64,000 nt of DNA from Hordeum vulgare subsp. vulgare. Its lineage: Eukaryota; Streptophyta; Magnoliopsida; Poales; Poaceae. Every line of letters starts with the position of its first letter. Position 1 is the stretch's first letter. The stretch is taken from NCBI RefSeq assembly GCF_904849725.1, contig NC_058519.1:536866316-536930315 (forward strand). Direction: 5' to 3'. Below are positions 55,182 through 64,000 of this stretch, in pieces. A program made the translations under genes and the position numbers. The notes beneath the pieces are model-generated. The model ran no database searches. It was given only the letters and a program-made list of their open reading frames with translations, and was not told the DNA's origin.

Positions 55182-58100
55182 TTACATTGTGATGTATCGA
55201 ACACCCATAGCATTATGGTGTTGATCATGTTTTGCTCATGGAAGAGGTTTAGTCAACGGGTCTGCAACATTCAGATCCATGTGTACTTTACAAATCTCTA
55301 TTACTCCACTCGGGACATGGTCTTGGATGGAGTAGTAGCGGCGTTTGATGTGCTTCATCTTCCGGTGAAACCTGGGCTCCTTGGCTATGGCAATGGCCCC
55401 AGTGTTATCACAGAAGAGTGTCATTGAACCCGACGAGCTTGGAACCACTCCAAGGTCGGTGATGAGATCCTTCATCCAAATTCCTTCATGAGCTGCTTCT
55501 GAAGCAGCTATGTATGCCGCTTCACATGTAGATGCTGCCACAACTTCTTGCTTGCTGCTGCACCAGCTCACTGCCCCACCATTCAAAACATATACGTATC
55601 CGGTCTGTGACTTAGAGTCATCCGGATCTGTGTCGAAGCTAGCGTTGACGTAACCCTTTACGGTGAGCTCTTCTTCACCTCCATAAACGAGAAACATTTC
55701 CTTAGTCCCTTTCAGGTACTTAAGGATATTCTTGACCGCTGTCCAGTGTTCCATACCGGGATCACTTTTGTACCTCCATACCAAACTTATGGCAAGGTTT
55801 ATATCAGGACTGGAACACGGCATGGCGTACATAAGAGAGCCTATGGCTGAAGCGTAGGGGACAGAACTTATCTTCTCTCTATCTGCTACCGTGGTCGGCG
55901 ACTGAGTCTTACTCAATCTCATACCTTGCAAAACTGGCAAGAACCCTTTCTTTGAGTTTTCCATATTGAACTTCTTCAATATCTTGTCAAGGTATGTACT
56001 TTGCGAAAGACCTATGAGGCGTCTCGATCTATCTCTATAGATCTTGATGCCTAATATGTATGCAGCTTCTCCAAGGTCCTTCATTGAAAAGCTCTTGTTC
56101 AAATAGGCCTTTATGCTCTCCAACATCTCTATATCATTCCCCATCAATAATATGTCATTCACATACAGTATGAGGAAAGCTACAGAGCTCCCACTCACTT
56201 TCTTGTACAGACAGGCTTCTCTGTAAACCTGTATGAACCCAAACGCTTTAATCACCTCAATAAAGCGAATGTTCCAACTCCGAGATGCTTGCACCAGCCA
56301 TAGATGGAGAGCTGGAGCTTGCACACTTTGTTAGCACCCTTAGGGTCGACAAAACCTTCTGGTTGCATCATATACAACTCTTCCTTAAGATTCCCGTTAA
56401 GGAATGCTGTTTTGACGTCCATTTGCCAAATTTCATAATCATAAAAGGCGACAATTTCTAACATGATTCGGACTGATTTAAGCTTCGCTACGGGAGAGAA
56501 AGTCTCCTCGTAATCAATTCCTTGAATTTGTCGAAAACCCTTTGCGACAAGTCGAGCTTTATAAATGGTTACATTACCGTTTGCATCAGTCTTCTTCTTG
56601 AAGATCCATTTATTTTCTATGGCTCGCCGGTCATCGGGCAAGTCCACCAAAGTCCATACTTTGTTCTCATACATGGATCATATCTCGGATTTCATAGCTT
56701 CAAGCCATTTGTTGGAATCCGGGCCCGCCATCGCTTCTTCATAGTTCGAAGGTTCACCGTTGTCTAACAACATAATTTCCATTACAGGGTTGTCGTACCA
56801 CTCTGGTGCGGAGCGTACCCTTGTGGACCTTCGCGGCTCAGTAGTAACTTGATCCGAAGCTTCATGATCATTATCATTAACTTCCTCTTCAGTTGGTGCA
56901 CGCGCCACAGGAACAACTTCCCGCGCTGCGCTACTATCCTGTTCGAGAGGGGGTGTAATTACCTCATCAAGTTCTACCTTCTTCCCACTTATCGAGAGAA
57001 ACTCTTTCTCTAGAAAGGATCCGTTCTTGGCAACAAAGGTTTTACCTTCGGATCTAAGATAGAAGGTATACCCAATAGTTTCCTTAGGGTATCCTATGAC
57101 TACGCATTTCTCCGCTCTGGGTTCGACCTTTTCTGGTTGAAGTTTCTTCACATAAGCATCGCAGCCCCAAACTTTAAGAAACGACAACTTAGGTTTCTTA
57201 CCAAACCATAGTTCATACGGTGTCGTCTCAATGGATTTAGACGGTGCCCTATTTAAAGTGAATCCTGCAGTTTGTAATGCGTATCCCCAAAATGATAGCG
57301 GTAAGTCGGTAAGAGACATCATAGATCGTACCATATCTAATAAAGTGTGATTACGACGTTCAGACACTCTGTTGCGTTGCGGTGTGCCAGGCGGCGTCAG
57401 TTGTGAAACGATTCCACACTTCCTTAGGTGTGTGCAAAACTCGTGACTCAAATATTCTCCTCCACGATTAGATCGTAGACACTTAATTTTTCTGTCACGT
57501 TGATTCTCGACCTCAATCTGAAATTCCTTGAACTTTTCAAACGTCTCAGATTTGTGCTTCATCAAGTAGATATACCCATACCTACTCAAATCATCGGTGA
57601 GAGTGAGAACATAACGATAGCCACCGCGAGCTTCAACGTTCATTGGACCACACACATCAGTATGTATTATTTCCAATAAGTCAGTTGCTCTCTCCATTAT
57701 TCCTGAGAATGGAGTCTTGGTCATCTTTCCCATGAGGCACGTTTCGCTTGTGTCAAATGATTCAAAGTCAAGAGACTCTAATAGTCCATCAGTATGGAGC
57801 TTCTTCATGCGCTTAACGCCGATATGACCAAGGCGGCAGTGCCACAAGTATGTGGGACTATCATTATCAAATTTACATGTTTTGGTACTCACACTATGAA
57901 TATGCGTAACATCACGATCAAGATTCATCAAGAATAAACCATTCACCAGCGGAGCATGACCATAAAACATATCACTCATATAAATAGAACAACCATTATT
58001 CTCTGACTTAAATGAGTAGCCGTCTCGCATTAAGCAAGACCCTGATACAATATTCATGCTCAAAGCTGGTACTAAATAACAATTATTAAGGTTTACAACT

Positions 58101-58444
58101 AATCCTGACGGTAGATGTAGAGGTAGCGTGCCGACGGCGATCACATCGACCTTGGAGCCATTCCCGACGCGCATCGTCACATCGTCCTTGGCCAATCTCC
58201 GCTTATTCCGCAGTTCCTGCTTTGAGTTGCAAATGTGAGCAACAGCACCGGTATCAAATACCCAGGAGCTACTACGAGCGCTGGTAAGGTACACATCAAT
58301 AACATGTATATCACATATACCTTTAATGTTGTCGGCCTTCTTGTCCGCTAAGTATTTGGGGCAGATCCGCTTCCAGTGACCCTTTCCCTTGCAATAGAAG
58401 CACTCAGTCTCAGGCTTGGGTCCATTCTTTTTCTTCTTCCCGGC
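55182..58444 (-). pseudogene. Angela element 2 pol (protease, integrase, RT, RNase H), truncated and broken
   Basis: From the right: zinc knuckle CFYCKGKGHWKRIC, protease WVFDTGAVAHIC, pre-integrase HCRLGHIG, integrase core with IHTDVCGP and RSNRGGEYLS, RT with MDVKTAFLNG and YVNDILLMGN, and RNase H. Breaks: TGA at 56678-56680; a one-base loss near 56298; an early TGA at 55236-55238 where element 1 has CGA. Two catalytic changes stand out. The RT box reads YVNDI instead of YVDDI, and the second integrase Asp is Asn (RSNRGG), while element 1 keeps Asp at both. The first four codons of the longest open frame (58445-58456) come from the inserted Sirevirus LTR. Confidence 0.92.
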
Positions 58445-60930
58445 TGAAAGGACCACGATGCCGCTTAGAGGGGGGTGAATAGGCTATTAAAAAACTTCTT
58501 CGGATTTGGCCTAAACCTAATGCGGAAATAAACTAAGAGGATACTTTTCAAGCACAAATCCTAAATGCAATAAGCACCGCAACGTGCACCAACAACGCGA
58601 TCTACCAAGATGGACACAACATGGTTACTAACAAGCACAAGTAAGTTACACAAACTTACTTGAGCTATATCACACGGCAAGTAGGTGAACGACACAAGAT
58701 ACTAGATCACACTATAGCACACGATATATCAAAAGCTGCAAGTGTGAACGTGTGGATATAGAGGGTATGCTTGAACGATTAATCTTGTACAAAGAAATAG
58801 CCAACACAATATAATGAGCACAAACAATATGCAATGTATGTATGCTCAAGTAACACAAGTAAACCACAAGTAAGGAGTTAGGGTTAAGGATAACCAAGGT
58901 CACTGAGACAAAGATGTATCCCGATGTTCACTTCCTTGGAGGAAGCTAGTCACCGTCAGAGAGGTGGATGTTACCACGAAGGCACACCAACGCCACAAAG
59001 GCTCACCCTATTCTCCCTTTGAGATAACACCACGAAGGCGTTTCTCAACCACTAGTAGTAAGCCTTTGAGGTGGCTTCCAAACCCTCACAAACTTTTCCG
59101 GGGGAAATCACACGGATTGATTCCTCTCCGAAGAACTCCTACCGCCTAGGAGTCTCCAACCTCCAAGAGTAATAAGATCACGGGGAATGCTCAAAACTTG
59201 CTCAAATCTCAAATAGCTTGGGTTGAGAGGAGGAGAGGGAGACGATCTATCTTTTAATTGGAACAACTCTCAAAGGGGCTCACAAATGCTCTTGGGATCT
59301 AAGATTTGGTGTGAGCAAATATGTGTGAGGTAGAAATGTGTTCTTCTGAGGATATGGCTGTGTTGGGCACCCTCTCACGAAGTGGGAGGGGGTATTTATA
59401 ATGGAGAGGGGAAAGTGACCGTTGGGGTCACTTAAGTCTGAGAGTGGTCGGACGTCCGGCAGTTCTCGGATGTCCGGACGCCCACAAGGGGTCGGACGTC
59501 CGACAGGGGTAGGTCGTCCGAGGGATGTATATATATCAGGAACCACTGTATAGATATCAGGAATCACTGTATAGACGAACAGGGACCGGACGACCGAAGA
59601 GAAGGTCGGGTGTCCGAGAGTTCAGCTCTGTTCAAGGGCACCGGATTCCAAAAGTAGTCAGACGTCCGGCCCTCCGACGACAGGGGGAGGCCGGAAGTCC
59701 GAGTTATATGACTCTGGATTTCTCTGGTGCAAGGTTACGGTTTTCCGAAGTGGTCGGGCGTCCGGCTCTCGGACGTCCGGAGGGAGCCGGATGTCCGAGA
59801 CTTTGGCTCTGGTATAAGGTTCCGGATTTCCGAAGTGGTCGGGCGTCTGGCCCTCGGACGTCCGGAGGGAGCTGGATGTCCGAGACTTTGGCTCTGGTAT
59901 AAGGTTCCGAATTTCCGAAGTGGTCGGGCGTCCGGCCCTCGGACGTCCGAAGGAAGCCGGATGTCCGAGGCATTGGTTCTGTTTTTGAGATCAAAGCAGA
60001 GCAGTGGAGATGTGGTATGAGCACAAAAGTAGAGATGTAGTTTGAGCAAGTTCATCGCAAAACTTGTGATCCCCTCTTAATAGTGCGGGATCCCTAAAGA
60101 CTCAAGAATCATAAAAAGGGTACTGATGATCCATACTTGAGTGTATACTTTTATTCGCTGATCATCACTCCGCACCACTAACGTCAAAGGAACTGATACC
60201 TTTGAGTTAGCCCTTTCACTTGAGCTTGATGTTGTTGTTCCTTCTTGGCTCAAGTTGAAAGCAAGACATGATGAAGTCTTCAAGTAGCTCTCCCATACAC
60301 AATGTGGAAAGCCTAGCTTATGTGTTCATCTTCATTTGTCCACCATGTGAACATCCACAAGAATCAAGCATGTAGTGCTGAGGAATGCTTATCTTGATCT
60401 TGTCCTTGTTAGCACATGAGCTTGTCCTTATCAACACATGATCATTAACAATAGTTTCAATGATATATTCGTGCTGATCCACTTGAACTTGCACACCACA
60501 ATCTTGATGACGATCACCACTTGACGTCATCCTTCATGGGTTGTATGAGATCTTCCTTTTCATGCAAGCCCATGGAAGCACACCTAACCCCCACATAGGA
60601 CTCTCACAAAGACCATGGGTTAGTACACAAACACGTAATGGACAATGCTTACCATACCATGGGATCACTTGATCCCTCTTGGTACATCTTATACGCTTTG
60701 TGTGTTGATCATATTGATTTACTCTTTGTCTGAGATCTTGATCAACCTAGTGTCTCTATGACCATTCTTTCGATAATACCTTGAATACCATCTTGGTCAT
60801 CATATAAACTCCTTGAATCCAACAGATGGACTTCAAGAAGTGCCTATGGACAAATCCTATTAATATAACTTAAGGCAACCATTAGTCCATAGGAATTGTC
60901 ATGAATTACCAAAACCACATATGGAGATAT
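58445..60930 (-). repeat. Sirevirus element 2, 3' LTR (inner edge approximate)
   Basis: The left edge is exact. The right edge is placed between 60919 (end of CCAAAACCACA) and the C run at 60946-60950. No second LTR is available for alignment. The central 59440-59990 part is CpG-rich with palindromic CGGACGTCCG motifs; Sirevirus LTRs are known for such palindromes. Confidence 0.65.
59731..59985. repeat. Three 85-bp tandem repeats with CGGACGTCCG palindromes
   Basis: TGGTCGGGCG recurs at 59751, 59836 and 59921 (period 85). Each unit holds CGGACGTCCG (59770, 59855, 59940). Two further palindromes lie upstream at 59449 and 59493 (the latter 14 bases, GTCGGACGTCCGAC, 59491-59504) in a more degenerate copy region. 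Open frames here result from the repeat. Confidence 0.88.
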
Positions 60931-63900
60931 ATGCTCTAAAAATTTCCCCCATTTTGGTAATTGATGACAACCACTTCAAGAGAGTTTATATAAGGAAATA
61001 AGCATAACCAAGCGCACACATACAAAGCAATAATGCATGCGTGCAAGATGTAAATGCTTACACAATAAAAGCAAAACCCTCTAAACATATCCAAAGTAAA
61101 CTCTCTAAACTTCTCCCCCATTGGCATCGATTGCCAAAATGGATGAAAAGTTTAGAAAGCCAATATAGTAGGTGGTCCTCCAAAAAGTGTGTACTTCTCA
61201 GCAAATGAGTGCAGAGATATACACAAATACAATGATAAGTAGTTGGAGGAAAACAAACTATATTGAGGACCCAAAGATTGCAAATAAAAGGATCGCATGC
61301 CACAAAGACATACAAAAATAGAGGCAAGCAATCAAAAGATTCCAGATGGAACATACAATCATATGGTCCTTCGAACCACATGAATAAAAGATATTATGAT
61401 AAAGGCAATAGAGTGTTTTATCAAAAACTAGAGAAGCTCCCCATGATTTGTGTACTATTACGAGATTTTCGTATTTGATACAGGTGCACAAAATAGGATC
61501 GTTGCTCCCCCAAAATTAATAAAACACACAACAAGTGCAAGAAGATAGATGATACAATAAGCATATCAATTGCACAAAACAAATGGTTGAGCAACATGTA
61601 AAAGAAGCAACTTAAGAATAGGCTCAACCAAAGTAATGTGTATGAGTCATGGCAAAGCACTTGAGAAGACTAAGATAAGGATGAGCATTACTCATCAACA
61701 TAGTCTTGATGAAATGAGATACAACGTTTAAGACATATCATTCCCACACACATATACTAGAAAATGGGTTCACAAGCTTACTAATAAACAAAATAAGAAC
61801 CAACTCTTGTGACAACCCATTGTGAAGATAGGAAGTAAGAACCTTGTCAAGAGGAGGGATACTAATTGAAATGGAAAAACCCAAATCAAGACAAGCATGA
61901 GGAAAAATAATCTTCACGGCCAAAGAGTGCATCAAGATGTAGGAAAATAAGATACGCACTCAAAACAAATCCTTTCACGAAGCCACCAAAAACTGAAAAA
62001 GGAAATGCAACGGTGGACGTGAAAGAAAAGAGGATATCAATTAGAGATGTAACTTCTCTCGTGTGTAAAAGATTCTAAGTAGAAGACAATCATGATGATA
62101 TATATCCACAAAGAGGGATGTACACACGAAATGGTTACAAGAAGGAACAAACTATATATCCAAAAGGAAGTCATAAATATATCAATGAGATCTTTTGCTT
62201 GGAAGCATAGCACATGGCCTAATATTTTCTTATTGTACAATATGAACTTCCAACATACGAACATCAAAGACATCCCAACTAGTAGTAAGACATCATCATT
62301 CGGATGCTTTGAGAAAGCAAACAAGTACTATAAGAACGAATCAAGAGATTCATGCCATGATGCAACCTGGAAAGGAAAAGACAGGTTGGGGCCTTTGCAA
62401 GAAAAGAATGCATGAAGTGGATACTTGTTACCGAGACAACATTGGATTGATGTAGTAGATAGTTGTTCTTTGATCATCCTAACTTGGCTCCAATAATCAC
62501 ATGGTCTAAACACCTTCCTTATAGGTGAGCCAAGCATCCAATGCATCTCCAGTTGTTCCTGGAACAGCAAAACAAACAAAATGGTGCCCAAACTCATTGG
62601 GACCAAAGAGTTAGAAAACCAGCAATACATAGGACAAACTCCACATACATATGTGCATATAGATATGAATTTGAATTTCATGCACACTTTAGCCAATTTA
62701 TGACAAGGTGGAGTTTCCCCTATATATTGGGTCAAAGAAGGAAAGCAGGCAAAAGAAGTTGTATATAGTAGATATGCATGCTCAAGACTCTCAAGAATCA
62801 GCTCAACACAAAGTTGATAAGTCACCAAAAGACAAGGTATCAAGTGATAATAAGATCCTAAACAAAAAAGAACTATCACTTGAAGGATATCAATTAAAAG
62901 ATACCTCAAGGAATGAGATATCAATTGACACATGCCAAATAAAAGGAAACAAGAAACCAATTGAAGGAAAACAAACACGAGGTATCTAATTTCCAAAAGA
63001 GAGCTAGGTTCCAACAAACCAAGCCCTCAACAAATTTTCATGATGGCACAAAGCATCATAAAGAGCAAGACTTGCCTCCCATCAACACACACTTGATGGG
63101 GATCAAAAGATTTTATGATGGGTGAATAAAGAGAGTGTTCTAAAGAAAATAGGATAGCTCCCCCAAGGGACGTGCATTATATAGAATTTGCATTTAAATA
63201 CAAAATGCACAAGATGGGATCATCACTTTCACTATATCTATAAAAACACGAGACATGTTAAAATAGATCCATAAGAGGCAAGGAAGAAAAACGTAACACA
63301 AAATCCAATGTAAAGACGATTAGCAATTCCTATCACATGATGGGAATACCAATTGTCAAGGACAAGAAGTATTTTGGAAGTGATACTCATGGGTAGATCG
63401 CAAATATATCCAAGATCATCTTTACCCATAAAACGCAAGCAAATGACACTTGTAGAGCTAACATGCCACCTAGGAACAAGATAATTTTCAATATCAACAC
63501 TAAGTGGCAACACCTCAAATGTACACATTTTCTAGGTTTGTAATATGCACATAGCATATTACTCCCCCATAATGTGATGAACCAACAATATTAACAAGTG
63601 GCAAATTAAAACCAACAAAGATAATTAATGGACCATATAGAATTTGAATTTCTCATGAGTAAGACATACCACATAGAAACTAGATAATCTTGAAATATCA
63701 AAACTAAGTGGTATTCCCCATGTATACACATTTATAGGATTGTGAGGTGTGCAAAGAACATCACTCCCCCACAATGGGATAATCCATTAATCTCTCACAA
63801 GAGCCAACAAAAATACAAACAAGATGCAAAAAGGCTCAATACAAGACTCACATGTACATGATATGCAAACCAACATACACATACTCGATTACTCAAGATA

Positions 63901-64000
63901 AGCAAGTTGGAAGCACAACATATACAAACGCATGCAAGGTACATAACCACAACATGCAAAGGGGCAAGCAACTAAACAGTTTAAGTACAAGTTATCGTAA
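60931..64000 (-). other. Gene-free 3' region of Sirevirus element 2 with multiple polypurine-tract-like motifs
   Basis: Minus-strand GGGGG tracts (CCCCC on plus) occur at 60946-60950, 61115-61119, 61507-61511, 63160-63164, 63563-63567 and 63766-63770, most within (A/T)CTCCCCCA. The last two lie in diverged direct repeats 200 bases apart ('aactaagtgg' ... 'tacacatttt.tagg' ... 'actccccca'). No envelope-like frame or other protein is supported. Otherwise A/T-rich and unassigned. Confidence 0.6.

Larger units (their letters stand above)
53382..58444 (-). mobile_element. Angela/BARE-1/WIS-type Copia element 2, minus strand, truncated by insertion
   Basis: Full 3' LTR (53382-55149), polypurine tract and pol up to the zinc-knuckle region. 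At 58444 the coding sequence stops abruptly where a Sirevirus LTR begins. Its gag start, leader and 5' LTR lie beyond the window or are lost. It is very similar to element 1 and serves as a reference for that element's indels. Confidence 0.92.
58445..64000 (-). mobile_element. Sirevirus-type Copia element 2, minus strand, 3' LTR and 3' region (runs off window end)
   Basis: Starts TGAAAGGACCACGATGCCGC with the 'gaggggggtgaatagg' block shared with the LTR at 3628, at a sharp break in Angela pol. The left flank ccggc (58440-58444) would be its target duplication. To the right of the LTR there is gene-free DNA with repeated GGGGGAG motifs on the minus strand, as known for the region upstream of Sirevirus 3' LTRs. 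No pol is inside the window, so orientation rests on these tracts. Confidence 0.75.

Noticed and set aside
62092..63017. Frames of 90-230 codons in the Sirevirus 3' region, tested as an envelope-like gene
   Set aside because: No signal peptide plus transmembrane plus coiled-coil layout and no recognised similarity. Cys/Phe/Leu-rich translation opposite A-rich DNA is typical of chance frames.
1..64000. Search for host genes, tRNA, rRNA or other structural RNA genes
   Set aside because: No exon-intron gene with a known domain, and no tRNA or rRNA signature. The tRNA-like matches are retrotransposon primer sites only.

Overview
The window is intergenic DNA from a large grass genome, most likely a Triticeae (wheat, goatgrass, barley or rye relative). 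I see no host gene, tRNA, rRNA or CRISPR array. Almost every base belongs to transposable elements inserted into one another. The Triticeae assignment rests on two BARE-1/WIS/Angela-type Copia elements, Sirevirus-type Copia LTRs, Athila-type and Tekay-type Gypsy elements, and a CACTA transposon whose ends carry 'tttgccgtctgc' subterminal repeats. Family names are recognition from memory; the structural boundaries are read directly from the sequence.

Left block (1-21934). A minus-strand Sirevirus-type Copia element (integrase and protease 1-860, gag 1170-3560, tRNA-Met primer site 3614-3625, 5' LTR from 3628) was split inside its 5' LTR by a plus-strand Athila-type Gypsy element (4358-21343, duplication attac on both sides). 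That Athila element was in turn split in its gag gene by a CACTA transposon (6700-14683, duplication tca). The CACTA was then hit by a small hAT-type element (12717-13747, 8-bp duplication tgtctata). This is a four-level nest with three intact sets of target duplications. The CACTA encodes no transposase. It is filled with tandem DNA: a 77-bp hairpin array, nine copies of a roughly 440-bp unit built around a purine/pyrimidine palindrome, a G-rich tract, CTT and TATAC minisatellites and GC-rich DNA.

Middle block (21935-44326). A minus-strand Tekay-type chromovirus (21935-35576) with LTRs of about 4.1 kb carries a nearly open gag-pol (26008-30480, two nonsense codons) ending in a chromodomain. 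An additional uninterrupted 257-codon ORF (30824-31597) lies between primer site and gag. Both start codons sit directly behind splice-acceptor-like sequences. Its 5' LTR is cut off and joined, at a 4-bp microhomology, to a truncated LTR of a minus-strand Angela-type element (about 35573-44326).

Right block (44327-64000). A non-coding stretch resembling a different chromovirus LTR (44327-49633) is followed by the 3' LTR and 3' region of a second, minus-strand Athila-type element (49634-53381). That is interrupted by a second Angela-type element (53382-58444), itself interrupted by a Sirevirus-type element (58445 to beyond the window end). The last shows an 85-bp palindrome-bearing repeat in its LTR and several polypurine tracts upstream of it.

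All retrotransposon genes are decayed by stops, frameshifts or deletions, except the accessory chromovirus ORF and the short 3' ORF of the first Athila element, which remain open. The most unusual items are the hairpin satellite inside the CACTA, the possible alternative splicing that would separate the accessory ORF from gag in the chromovirus, and an LTR-promoter-like segment with a splice acceptor in front of the Athila 3' ORF.
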